Shown: in pieces, positions 39,610-47,943 of the stretch
Layout: each line of letters opens with the position of its first letter
Position numbering within the stretch: position 1 is the first letter of the stretch
Origin: Pandoraea pneumonica
Lineage (GTDB): Bacteria; Pseudomonadota; Gammaproteobacteria; Burkholderiales; Burkholderiaceae
Length of the DNA: 64,000 nt
NCBI RefSeq assembly: GCF_902459645.1
Contig: NZ_CABPSK010000002.1
Span: 124,001 to 188,000, forward strand
Direction: 5' to 3'
Notes under the pieces: generated by a model
Databases searched by the model: none
What the model saw: the letters and a program-made list of their open reading frames with translations, nothing else
What the model was told of the DNA's origin: nothing
Program-made: the position numbers and the translations under genes

Positions 39610-39651
39610 GCGCACGGCACGCGCCACCGCGCCCGCGCTCCGGAGAAAGTC

Positions 39652-40086
39652 ATGTACGGTCAAAACGCCGCCAACGCGTATCGCAAGGTTGGGCTCGAGA
39701 CGGGCGTCATTGCCGCGAGTCCGCACCAGCTCATCATGATGCTGTTCGATGGTGCCAAAGCGGCCCTCACCAAAGCACGCGTGCATTTTGAAGACGGCCG
39801 CATCGCCGATCGGGGCCAGGCGCTCTCGAAGGCCATCGGCATCATCGGCGGCCTGCGCGACGGGTTGAATATGGAAGTCGGCGGGGAACTGTCCCGTAAT
39901 CTGGGCGATCTGTACGACTACATGGGGCGGCGTCTGCTCGAGGCGAATCTCGAGAACGACGTGGCCAAAGTACGAGAAGTCGACACCCTGCTCGACACGA
40001 TTGCATCGGCCTGGCGAGAAATTACGCCGGCTGCCGGCACGGGTGCCCCCGCCGCACAGGCGGGCACCGGAGTGCGCTATGAATGA
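39652..40086 (+). CDS. fliS: Flagellin export chaperone FliS
   Basis: 144 residues. Binds the C-terminal helix of flagellin in the cytoplasm and delivers it to the export gate. The N terminus AYRKVGLETGVIAASPHQLIMMLFDGAKAALTKARVHFE is the family signature. GGAGAAAG precedes the ATG. Order fliD-fliS-fliT is standard; the stop overlaps fliT by eight bases. Confidence 0.96.
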   Translation: MYGQNAANAYRKVGLETGVIAASPHQLIMMLFDGAKAALTKARVHFEDGRIADRGQALSKAIGIIGGLRDGLNMEVGGELSRNLGDLYDYMGRRLLEANLENDVAKVREVDTLLDTIASAWREITPAAGTGAPAAQAGTGVRYE

Positions 40087-40417
40087 AGCCACGACCTTGC
40101 TGAACTGCTACGAAAGCATTGCCGGCCTCACCGAGCGGATGCTCGGCGTCGCCCGTGAAGGCGACTGGGATGCCCTGATCGATCTCGAGACGCAATATCG
40201 CGCGCAGGTCGACGCGATCAAGCAACTCGACGCCGCGTTGCCGCTCAGCGAAGACGAGCGTGCACGCAAACATGCGATCATTCGTCGGATTCTGGCGGAC
40301 GATGCTGCGATTCGCGACCTCGCGGTGCCGCGTCTGGCGCATCTCGATGCCATGATCAACAGCACGCGCCGTCAACGTGCCTTGCACGAAGTCTACGGCC
40401 TGAATCTGGGCGCCTGA
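40079..40417 (+). CDS. fliT: FliT-like flagellar export chaperone
   Basis: 112 residues, ATG at 40079 inside the end of fliS. Helical throughout; LLNCYESIAGLTERMLGVAREGDWDALIDLETQYRAQVDAIKQL recalls FliT, the chaperone for FliD and, in enterics, an anti-FlhDC factor. Sequence conservation is low in this family, so position supports the call as much as sequence does. Confidence 0.88.
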   Translation: MNEATTLLNCYESIAGLTERMLGVAREGDWDALIDLETQYRAQVDAIKQLDAALPLSEDERARKHAIIRRILADDAAIRDLAVPRLAHLDAMINSTRRQRALHEVYGLNLGA

Positions 40418-40482
40418 CGTACGCCTCGCGGCGTCTTCCGCCTGTCATTTAGCAACACGCAATACGGAATACGGAGTACGGC

Positions 40483-41901
40483 ATGGCCGGTCTCGACTCG
40501 GTAGTCGCCGCCACCCTCGCGCGGCGGCTCGATTCGCTGCTCGGCTTCGGGCAGGGCGTCTCGTCGTCGGCAGCGCCCAGCGCCGTGGCCGGCATGCCCC
40601 CCGCGGGCGATGCGACCTCCGCGCCCGCCGATCTCTCTACCCAAACGTCTCGCGGTGCTGTCGGCGTCGGCAATGCGCCTGCGCAAACGCCCTCGCGCGT
40701 GCCTACGCCGGTGCAGCAGGCCACGCTCTCGGCCGCTGCGCGCACGATCGACACCATTCTTCGATTGGCCCCCGATTCCCCCGGCCCGGTGCAAGCGGGC
40801 ACGCCGGTTTGGCCTGCCGCGCCGGGCACGGGTGCGCCTGCGTTGGCACCGTTGGTCGCGGCCGCCCTCAAGGAAGCGCTCTCGACGAGCGGGCTTTTCT
40901 ACGAGTCGCATCTCGCGCAATGGGCATCGGGCAGCCGCTCGTTCGAGCAGTTGCAGGCCGAGCCGCAGTTGCGCTGGCCCGCTTCCGCGAATCTCGCTGC
41001 GCAATTGCGCGCCGCAGGGGCCGATGCGACGTTGCCGGGCCCCGGTCCGCTCACCCGATTGCTGGGTCCTGCTGGCGGCGAATCTGTGCTCGCGACTGGC
41101 TGGCCGACGCTGGGTGTCGGGTCATTGCCGACGGCGGCGGCAGCCCCCGCCGCATCGACTAATCCCGCGCAGCCGGGCGTTGCCGCACAGGCGGACGCAG
41201 CCGATGGTGGCTTGCATGCGAGCGCCAATTTGCCGAATACCGCCACCGCGCTCGCGCATGCCGCGAGCGTGGCGCATACGACGAGCAGCGTGCTGCCGAC
41301 GGGACGCGAAGCCGATGCGTTGCTTGCCAGCGGCGGCGATTCGTCTTCTGCGAACGCGCAAACGCATGGTCCGGCGGGTGCGATTGCCGCTGTGGCGAAT
41401 GCCCCTGCCGAAAGCGTGACGCTGGTCCGTCAGCAACTCGACATGCTGGTCAATCCGCAATTTCAGTGGAATGGCATGGCGTGGCCGGGCGCGCCGATGG
41501 AGTGGCAAGTGGAAGAGCGCGCGTCGCAGCAAGCCCCTGGCGAAGCGGCTGCGCCGTCGACATGGCATACGCATTTGCGTCTGACGCTGCCGTTGCTGGG
41601 CACGGTCGACGTGACGCTGGGCTTGTCGGGACAACAGTTGCAGGCACGCGTGCTGGCGGATTCCAACGATTCGGCTTCGGCATTGGCAGGGGAAGGCGAG
41701 GATCTGCGGCAGCGGCTGGCGGCGGTCGGGCTGATCGCGAGTCAGTTGTCGTTCGGGGCAATCGAAGCCCAAGCGGCGGCTGATTCGGCGGGCAGCGCGG
41801 CAGTTTCAGACGCGAACGCAGTGGCGAGTGAGAGCGCCGCCGAGTTACCGGTGCCGCTTGCATCGACGGGTGAGTCGACCACCGACGGAGGCACGGTATG
41901 A
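40483..41901 (+). CDS. FliK-like (hook-length control) protein, second copy
   Basis: 472 residues. Most of the protein is Ala/Pro/Gly/Ser-rich low complexity, as in FliK. Residues from about 350 contain a Flg_hook-type C-terminal domain: HLRLTLPLLGTVDVTLGLSGQQLQARVLAD...EDLRQRLAAVGLIASQLSFG. The genuine fliK lies at 50155 behind fliJ, so this is a paralogue. Its stop overlaps the start of the FlhB C-domain gene (ATGA). FliK C-domains signal to FlhB C-domains during the export specificity switch, so the pair may work together. Confidence 0.83.
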   Translation: MAGLDSVVAATLARRLDSLLGFGQGVSSSAAPSAVAGMPPAGDATSAPADLSTQTSRGAVGVGNAPAQTPSRVPTPVQQATLSAAARTIDTILRLAPDSPGPVQAGTPVWPAAPGTGAPALAPLVAAALKEALSTSGLFYESHLAQWASGSRSFEQLQAEPQLRWPASANLAAQLRAAGADATLPGPGPLTRLLGPAGGESVLATGWPTLGVGSLPTAAAAPAASTNPAQPGVAAQADAADGGLHASANLPNTATALAHAASVAHTTSSVLPTGREADALLASGGDSSSANAQTHGPAGAIAAVANAPAESVTLVRQQLDMLVNPQFQWNGMAWPGAPMEWQVEERASQQAPGEAAAPSTWHTHLRLTLPLLGTVDVTLGLSGQQLQARVLADSNDSASALAGEGEDLRQRLAAVGLIASQLSFGAIEAQAAADSAGSAAVSDANAVASESAAELPVPLASTGESTTDGGTV

Positions 41902-42272
41902 CGCTGCCACCGGAACGCCGCACAGCGGTCGCGCTGGCTTATGGCGCGAAGGACACGGCACCGCGTGTGGTGGCCAAGGGTTACGGTTTGCTCGCGGAGA
42001 CCATCGTGCGCACGGCGCGCGAACATGGCTTGTATGTGCACGAGTCGCCGGAGTTGGTGAGCTTGCTCATGCAGGTCGACCTCGACCAGCGCATTCCGGC
42101 GCAGTTGTATCAGGCCGTGGCGGAACTGCTCGCGTGGCTTTACAAACTGGAAGCTGGGCGCGGTGGTAAGCCACCACAGTTGCCGCCGGGCATGTTGCCG
42201 CCGCAGGCGGAAACGGCTGCGCCCTCGCCTGCGCCCGCTGCACCACAAACCACATCCGGCAACGACGCCTGA
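41898..42272 (+). CDS. Stand-alone FlhB C-terminal domain protein (FlhB2/FhlB type)
   Basis: 124 residues. AVALAYGAKDTAPRVVAKGYGLLAETIVRTAREHGLYVHESPELVSLLMQVDLDQRIPAQLYQAVAELLAWLYKL aligns with the cytoplasmic domain of FlhB just after its NPTH self-cleavage site. The NPTH motif itself is missing: the protein begins where the cleaved fragment would. A Pro/Ala-rich tail of ~35 residues follows. There are no membrane helices, so it cannot replace FlhB in the export gate. It may act as a pre-cleaved mimic interacting with FliK or the neighbouring FliK-like protein (inference). Confidence 0.87.
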   Translation: MTLPPERRTAVALAYGAKDTAPRVVAKGYGLLAETIVRTAREHGLYVHESPELVSLLMQVDLDQRIPAQLYQAVAELLAWLYKLEAGRGGKPPQLPPGMLPPQAETAAPSPAPAAPQTTSGNDA

Positions 42273-42518
42273 GTTCAGCGACACGATGCGTCTCGCCGGT
42301 CGGCGCGCATCGTGAACAGTCCGATTTCTTTCCGTTCTCGATAGAAAGCGACCGCTCGCAAAACGAGCATTCATGCGGCTTTCCGCTGCATCGCCGTCAA
42401 TCCTAAGCGCCGCCCTTTGGGCATGGCGCGTCTCACATCACTAGCATGTCTTTCGCGCGTTTCGGTGCCTGACCGAAGCGCGCGTCGTTCCGACATGACT
42501 CGCTGATAGGGCCGCCCC

Positions 42519-43718
42519 ATGCAAATCACCCACAACCCGTTCAATCCCGGCGCTGGCACACCGCCGCCTACCCTCGCTGGTCGCGACGCTGTTCGCGAAA
42601 ATCTGCACAACTGCATCGAGCGCCTGCGCATCGGTCGCCATTCCAACGGTCAATTGCTGATCGGCCTTCGTGGCGTCGGTAAGACCGTACTGCTTGAGCG
42701 CATGGTGTACGACACCGAGCAACAGGGCGCGATCACCGTTCATCTTGAGGCACCGGAGTTTAAATCGTTGCCTGCGTCGCTGACGAAAGAACTGCGCCTT
42801 GCCCTGATAAGAATGAGTCAGGTCCAGTCAGCAAAAGACGCCGTCGTTCGCGGTCTTCGTGCACTGGCAGGTTTTGTTTCAGGTTTGAAGGTGACCTATC
42901 GCGACATCGAAGTCGGCTTGGACTACGCACCCGAAGCTGGCTTGGCTGACAGTGGCGATCTAGAAACGGACCTGCGCGCATTGCTCGTAGAAGCGGGACA
43001 CGCCGCTCGCTCCGCGAAAACGGTACTTGCCATCTTCATTGACGAGCTGCAATGCATGCCGAAGCATGAGATGGCGGCCCTCCTCTACGCACTCCACCGA
43101 TGTGGCCAATTGCAATTGCCGGTCATCCTCGTCGGCGCAGGGCTTCCCCAGCTTATCGGCTTGATCGGTGACGCAAAGTCTTACGCGGAGCGGATGTTCG
43201 AGATCACCGACATCGGGCCGCTTTCGGAGGTCGATGCTCGCGACGCCATCTCCGGACCTGCTGAGCGACAAGGTGTCGAGATAACACCGGACGCACTCGA
43301 CGCCATCGTAGAGCAAACGGGTGCTTATCCTTACTTCCTGCAACAGTGGGGAAAGCACACTTGGCGCATTGCGAAGCAGAGTCCCATCACGGCGGCACAT
43401 GTCACGAATGCGTCAGGCGAAGCCATCGATGCGTTGGACAAGAGCTTCTATCGTTTCCGCTTCAATCGTCTAACTGTGGCGGAGAGACGTTACCTCCGTG
43501 CGATGGCCGAGTTAGGCGAGGGTCCGCACTATTCGGATGACGTTGCCGCCGAACTGGGCAAGCCCGTCGATACGCTTGAGCGCATCCGCAACGATCTCAT
43601 CACGAAAGGCATGCTCTACAGCGACCCGCAGGGCGATGCGGCGTTCACCGTGCCCCGGTTCCATGAATTCCTGAAACGAGTCATGCCGGATCTACGGCTA
43701 TGTGCGGCGGCTGACTAA
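42519..43718 (+). CDS. AAA/STAND-type ATPase, function unknown
   Basis: 399 residues. N-terminal NPFNPGAGTPPPTLAGRD, Walker A GLRGVGKTVLLERM (about residues 49-62), Walker B LAIFIDELQCM (about 171-181) and sensor-like VILVGAGLPQLIGLIG. The C-terminal part looks like a winged helix (LTVAERRYLRAMAELGEGPHYSDDVAAELGKPVDTLERIRNDLITKGMLY). This is the Orc1/Cdc6-like 'archaeal ATPase' layout. Counting two 60-base lines (42781-42900) gives 30 and 32 G+C, about 52%, against 41 of 60 in a fliH line (47641-47700). That and its place between flagellar blocks suggest acquisition by transfer. Not a known flagellar gene. Confidence 0.85.
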   Translation: MQITHNPFNPGAGTPPPTLAGRDAVRENLHNCIERLRIGRHSNGQLLIGLRGVGKTVLLERMVYDTEQQGAITVHLEAPEFKSLPASLTKELRLALIRMSQVQSAKDAVVRGLRALAGFVSGLKVTYRDIEVGLDYAPEAGLADSGDLETDLRALLVEAGHAARSAKTVLAIFIDELQCMPKHEMAALLYALHRCGQLQLPVILVGAGLPQLIGLIGDAKSYAERMFEITDIGPLSEVDARDAISGPAERQGVEITPDALDAIVEQTGAYPYFLQQWGKHTWRIAKQSPITAAHVTNASGEAIDALDKSFYRFRFNRLTVAERRYLRAMAELGEGPHYSDDVAAELGKPVDTLERIRNDLITKGMLYSDPQGDAAFTVPRFHEFLKRVMPDLRLCAAAD

Positions 43719-43842
43719 CCAACGGCACCCGTTATCGATTGAGCGCGAGAGCGCTCTCTCCCTAGCCCATTTGGGCGGCATCGAGAAGCATATTGGAGAC
43801 GTCGCGCGTCGCCGATCGGAGCCTCTCGAATTCAACTCTTAA

Positions 43843-43873
43843 TAAAAAAGCCCCGCCATTCGACGGGGCCTTT
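43843..43873. terminator. Bidirectional terminator between ATPase gene and fliE
   Basis: AAAAAAGCCCCG ... CGGGGCCTTT stem with an 8-base loop and A/T tracts on both sides, serving the convergent ATPase and fliE genes. A 12-bp palindrome GAGAGCGCTCTC lies at 43747-43758, upstream of it. Confidence 0.88.
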
Positions 43874-43936
43874 CTCAACCTGAGCGCGACGTGAGCGTCT
43901 AACCACCGCTCTACACGCAATCCCGCGCGCCTAACC

Positions 43937-44275
43937 TCACACCTGCATATTCATCACGGTTGTGTAGGCCGAAACGAGTTTGTTGCGCACTTGCAGGCTC
44001 ATTTGAAAGCCGATGTTGGCTTTTTGCAAATCGACCATCACGTCGTTCAGCCCAACCCCCGGCTCACCCATCTCGAACGCCTTGGCCTGCGCCTCGGCAC
44101 CGTTCTGCGAAGCCGACACGCGCTTGAGCGACGCTTCCAACTCCGACGCGAAGCCGCCAGTCGCCGACGAGGCACCCGCGCCCGTCGCGCTGGACGTGCC
44201 CAGCACCGAGCCCGCTGCCTGCGACGCAACGCTGCCCAGCTTCTGCAATACCGATTCGATCCCCGGAATGGCCAT
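43937..44275 (-). CDS. fliE: Flagellar hook-basal body protein FliE
   Basis: 112 residues. Joins the MS ring to the proximal rod and is the first substrate of the flagellar export system. C-terminal GEPGVGLNDVMVDLQKANIGFQMSLQVRNKLVSAYTTVMNMQV is the family signature; the N-terminal half is Ala/Ser/Gly-rich. AAGGAC lies ten bases before the ATG. Divergent from fliF, unlike the enteric single-operon order. Confidence 0.96.
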   Translation of the reverse strand: MAIPGIESVLQKLGSVASQAAGSVLGTSSATGAGASSATGGFASELEASLKRVSASQNGAEAQAKAFEMGEPGVGLNDVMVDLQKANIGFQMSLQVRNKLVSAYTTVMNMQV

Positions 44276-44602
44276 GGTCTTTTGTCCTTAACTGGCGCCA
44301 GCCGCCCGCGCCATCGCGCAGTCCCCACTGGTTTGCCTTTTATCAGTCACGTCGGAGCTTACCACCCTGTGGCAAGCCCCCAATACCTTAATTAGCGGCA
44401 AAACACCCGCCTAATCCTCAAAACGATTCCATATTCGGCGTCGAATAATCAGGACCATCGGCATCGTGCGTACTCGGAAGCGGACCTTTCCATTCCTTAA
44501 CGCGCTCACGATGCCACGCGTACCCGGAGAATTCTGTCGCATGTTAGTGAGCACTTCCACCGCGATGACCGCATTGTTGACGCCCCTGGCGTGGAGCCGC
44601 GC
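44276..44602. other. Divergent fliE/fliF promoter region
   Basis: 327 bases between divergent early flagellar genes. It should carry class II promoters for both directions and a master-regulator site. The segment 44390-44450 is AT-rich (TTAATTAGCGGCAAAACACC, CCTAATCCTCAAAACGATTCC). I cannot identify a convincing sigma-54 or sigma-28 core or an FlhDC box by eye. Confidence 0.55.
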
Positions 44603-46279
44603 ATGAACGCCGCCACCCAGACGGCCGACGTCGCCGCCAAGCCGCCGCTGCTCACGCAGTTGCGCTCCCGCGAGCGCTTGCCGCTGCTCATCGGCGGTGC
44701 CGCCCTCGTCGCGCTACTGATCGCCGTATTCCTGTGGAGCCGCACCCCGGACTACAAGGTTCTCTACAGCAATCTGAGCGACCGCGACGGCGGTGCCATC
44801 ATCACGTCGCTGCAACAGATGAACGTGCCGTACAAGTTCGCCGAAGGCGGCGGCGCCATTCTCGTGCCGTCCGAGCAAGTGCACGACGTGCGTCTGCGCC
44901 TCGCCTCCCAAGGCCTGCCCAAGGGCGGTCTGGTCGGCTTCGAACTGATGGACAACCAAAAGTTCGGTATCAGCCAGTTTGCCGAGCAGGTCAACTACCA
45001 GCGCGCCCTCGAAGGCGAGCTCGCCCGCTCGGTCGAGTCGCTCTCCGCCGTGCAAGCCGCCCGCGTGCATCTGGCCATTCCGAAGCCGTCGGTGTTCGTG
45101 CGCGAACAACAAAAGCCGAGCGCATCGGTGCTCGTCACGCTCTACCCGGGCCGCGTGCTCGACGACGGCCAAGTGAGCGCCATCGTTCACATGGTGGCCT
45201 CCAGCGTGCCGGAACTGCCGGTCAAGAACGTCACCATCCTCGACCAGAACGGCAACCTCCTGTCGGCCCAAAACGCCAACGCGCTTGGCCTGGACGCTAG
45301 CCAGCTCAAGTACGTGCGTGAACTGGAGCAGTCGTACGCCCGCCGCATCGAGGCGATCCTGAACCCGATCGTCGGCGCCGGTAACGTGCACGCGCAAGTC
45401 ACCGCAGACATCGATTTCAATCAAGTCGAGCAAACGTCCGAGAACTACAAGCCGAACGCAGGCGAACAAGCCGTGCGCAGCCAGCAAAGCAGCGAAGCCA
45501 CGCAAATCGGTGCTAATCCGGCCGGTGGCGTGCCGGGCGCGCTCTCGAACCAGCCGCCAGGTCAGGCCACCGCCCCGATCACGCAGCAGCAGAACCAGTT
45601 CGTGCAGCAAGGCCAGGCCCCGGGTGCCGCCAGCGCCCCGCAAGGCCCGCGCAGCGACCGCAAGGACGCCACGGTCAACTACGAAGTCGATCGCACGATT
45701 CGCCACGTGCAGCAAGCCACGGGCGGTCTGAAGCGCCTGTCGGCCGCCATCGTCGTGAACTACCGTCCGGGCAACGACGCCAAGGGCAAGCCCGCGATGG
45801 TTGCGCTCACGCAAGCCCAGCTCGACCAGATTCAGAATCTGGCGAAGGAAGCCATCGGCTTCTCGGGCCAGCGCGGCGACACGCTGAACATCGTCAACAG
45901 CGCGTTCACGGTAGAAGAAGATCCGGAAGCCAACCTGCCGTGGTGGCGTCAGCGTCAGAACATCGAACTCGCCAAGCAGGTCGGCAAGTGGGTTCTGATC
46001 AGCCTGATCGGTCTGTATCTGTGGTTTGGTGTGGTACGCCCGGGCATTCGCAAGTATCTGGCGCCGCCCCCGCCTGCCGAGCCGACCATGGCCGGTCTGG
46101 CCGGTGGTGCCGCGGGCAGCAGCGAAGGCAGTGCCGACGGCGAAGACGGCCCCGGCGCCAAGAATGAAATCAGCGCCTACGAGCGCAACTTGCAGTACGC
46201 GCGTCAAGTCGCGCGACAGGATCCGAAGATCGTGGCAACGGTAGTGAAATCATGGGTGGGTGGCGATGAGCGCAGCTGA
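44603..46279 (+). CDS. fliF: Flagellar MS-ring protein FliF
   Basis: 558 residues from ATG 44603 (GGAG seven bases upstream; a GTG at 44591 is less likely). N-terminal helix LPLLIGGAALVALLIAVFLW, ring-building motifs (VLYSNLSDRDGGAIITSLQQMNVPYKFAEGGGAILVP; ARVHLAIPKPSVFVREQQKPSASVLV), an Asn/Gln/Pro-rich central periplasmic segment, a second helix (VGKWVLISLIGLYLWFGVV), and the C-terminal FliG-binding tail (YARQVARQDPKIVATVVKSWV). Forms the inner-membrane scaffold ring around the export gate. Overlaps fliG by 14 bases. Confidence 0.97.
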   Translation: MNAATQTADVAAKPPLLTQLRSRERLPLLIGGAALVALLIAVFLWSRTPDYKVLYSNLSDRDGGAIITSLQQMNVPYKFAEGGGAILVPSEQVHDVRLRLASQGLPKGGLVGFELMDNQKFGISQFAEQVNYQRALEGELARSVESLSAVQAARVHLAIPKPSVFVREQQKPSASVLVTLYPGRVLDDGQVSAIVHMVASSVPELPVKNVTILDQNGNLLSAQNANALGLDASQLKYVRELEQSYARRIEAILNPIVGAGNVHAQVTADIDFNQVEQTSENYKPNAGEQAVRSQQSSEATQIGANPAGGVPGALSNQPPGQATAPITQQQNQFVQQGQAPGAASAPQGPRSDRKDATVNYEVDRTIRHVQQATGGLKRLSAAIVVNYRPGNDAKGKPAMVALTQAQLDQIQNLAKEAIGFSGQRGDTLNIVNSAFTVEEDPEANLPWWRQRQNIELAKQVGKWVLISLIGLYLWFGVVRPGIRKYLAPPPPAEPTMAGLAGGAAGSSEGSADGEDGPGAKNEISAYERNLQYARQVARQDPKIVATVVKSWVGGDERS

Positions 46280-47264
46280 GGGACTCCAACGCAGCGCCAT
46301 CCTGCTGATGTCGCTGGGTGAAGACGAAGCCGCCGAAGTCTTCAAATACCTTGCCCCGCGCGAGGTGCAAAAGATCGGCGCGGCCATGGCCTCGCTGCGC
46401 CAGGTCACGCGCGACCAGATCGCCGACGTGCTGCAAGACTTCGTGCTCGAAGCCGAACAACACTCGGCCCTCTCGCTCGACTCGTCCGAATACATCCGCT
46501 CGGTGCTCAACAAGGCCCTCGGCAACGACAAGGCCGCCGGTCTCATCGAGCGCATTTTGCAAGGCGGCGACACCAGCGGCATTGAAGGCCTGAAGTGGAT
46601 GGATTCGACGGCCGTCGCCGAACTCATTCGCCACGAGCATCCGCAGATCATCGCCACGATTCTGGTCCACCTCGACCGCGATCAGGCCTCGGAAGTGCTC
46701 GCGCTCTTCACCGAACGCCTGCGTAACGACGTGGTGCTGCGTATCGCCACGCTCGACGGCATTCAGCCCGCGGCGCTGCGCGAACTCAACGACGTGCTCA
46801 CCAAGCTGCTCTCGGGCAGCGAGAACATCAAACGCAGCCCGATGGGCGGCATTCGCACGGCTGCTGAAATCCTCAACTATCTGGGCGGCGTGCACGAAGA
46901 GTCGGTCATCGAAGCCGTACGCAACTACGACTCGGACCTCGCGGCGAAGATCGTCGAAGAGATGTTCGTGTTCGAGAACCTGCTCGACGTGGAAGACCGC
47001 AGCATTCAGGTGCTGCTCAAGGAAATCGAGTCCGAGTCGCTCATCATCGCGCTCAAGGGCGCACCGGTCGAACTGCGCGAGAAGTTCTTCAAGAACATGT
47101 CGGCCCGTGCGGCCGAACTGTTGCGCGAAGACTTGGAGTCGCGCGGCCCGGTCCGGGTCTCGGAAGTCGAATCCGAACAGAAGAAGGTGCTGCAAGTGGT
47201 GCGGCGCCTGGCCGATCAGGGCGCCATCATGATCGGCGGCCGCGGCGACGACGCGTACGTGTAA
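46266..47264 (+). CDS. fliG: Flagellar motor switch protein FliG
   Basis: 332 residues starting MSAAEGLQRSAILLMSLGEDEAAEVFKYL. Contains the EHPQ motif (RHEHPQIIATILVHLDRDQASEVLALF) and the C-terminal torque domain (NLLDVEDRSIQVLLKEIESESLIIALKGAPVELREKFFKNMSARAAELLREDLESRGPVRVSEVE) with the charged residues that face the stator. The ATG at 46266 lies within the last codons of fliF. Confidence 0.97.
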   Translation: MSAAEGLQRSAILLMSLGEDEAAEVFKYLAPREVQKIGAAMASLRQVTRDQIADVLQDFVLEAEQHSALSLDSSEYIRSVLNKALGNDKAAGLIERILQGGDTSGIEGLKWMDSTAVAELIRHEHPQIIATILVHLDRDQASEVLALFTERLRNDVVLRIATLDGIQPAALRELNDVLTKLLSGSENIKRSPMGGIRTAAEILNYLGGVHEESVIEAVRNYDSDLAAKIVEEMFVFENLLDVEDRSIQVLLKEIESESLIIALKGAPVELREKFFKNMSARAAELLREDLESRGPVRVSEVESEQKKVLQVVRRLADQGAIMIGGRGDDAYV

Positions 47265-47283
47265 CCGAACGGGGCCCGCGCGA

Positions 47284-47943
47284 ATGTCGACCATCATCCC
47301 GAAAGAACGCCTCTCCGCCTGGCAACGCTGGGAGATGGCCTCGTTCGACCCGCCGCCGCCCCCGCCGCCTCCGCAACCCAAACCGCCGAGCCCGCTCGAC
47401 GATCCCGCGCTTGTCGAGCAAATCGCCGCATGGCGTGAAGAAGCGCGCGCCGAAGGGCACGCACAAGGCCTTGCCACCGGTCACGCCGAAGGCTACGCCG
47501 CCGGACAAGCCGCAGGCCAAAGCGAAGTGCAGGCCCGCGCCGCACAACTCGCCGACATCGCGCATGCGTTCGGCGACGCCGTGAATAGCATCGACCGTGA
47601 AGTGGCCGAGCCGCTGCTTGGACTCGCACTCGACATCGCGCGTCAGGCGCTGCGTCAAACCCTGACCATCCGCCCCGAGACCCTGTTGCCGATCGTGCGC
47701 GACCTGCTCGCCAACGATCCGCTGACCGGCTCACCGCGCCTGTTGCTCAACCCGGAAGACGTCGCCCTCGTCGAGGCCCACGTCGGCGCTGAACTGCAAG
47801 CCGCCGGTTGGACCGTGCGCGCCGACCCGGCCATCGAGCGCGGCGGCTGCAAGGCCGAAGCGGCCAGCGGCGAAGTCGATGCCACCGTCGCTACCCGTTG
47901 GGAGCGCGTGATGGCCGCACTGGGCAAGGACTTGCCATGGTGA
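47284..47943 (+). CDS. fliH: Flagellar export regulator FliH
   Basis: 219 residues. Negative regulator and stator of the FliI ATPase. A proline run near residues 24-34 is followed by a GxxxG repeat helix ([23 protein letters not shown]), characteristic of FliH, and a C-terminal FliI-binding domain ([40 protein letters not shown]). The stop overlaps fliI by seven bases. Confidence 0.93.
   Translation: MSTIIPKERLSAWQRWEMASFDPPPPPPPPQPKPPSPLDDPALVEQIAAWREEARAEGHAQGLATGHAEGYAAGQAAGQSEVQARAAQLADIAHAFGDAVNSIDREVAEPLLGLALDIARQALRQTLTIRPETLLPIVRDLLANDPLTGSPRLLLNPEDVALVEAHVGAELQAAGWTVRADPAIERGGCKAEAASGEVDATVATRWERVMAALGKDLPW

Noticed and set aside
37543-40092. About 850-codon open frame antisense to fliD and fliS
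   Set aside because: Spans two genuine genes and their gap; Arg/Val-rich product with no recognisable fold.
40483-41901. That the FliK-like gene is the only fliK
   Set aside because: A better FliK with a complete Flg_hook domain lies at 50155-51621 in the canonical place after fliJ.
42371-42743. Minus-strand frames in the leader of the ATPase gene
   Set aside because: They overlap the ATPase N terminus, lack ribosome sites and give Arg-rich peptides.
44276-44602. Sigma-54 promoter for fliE or fliF (a TGGCAAG segment near 44349)
   Set aside because: No TTGC-type -12 box at the required spacing; not supportable by eye.
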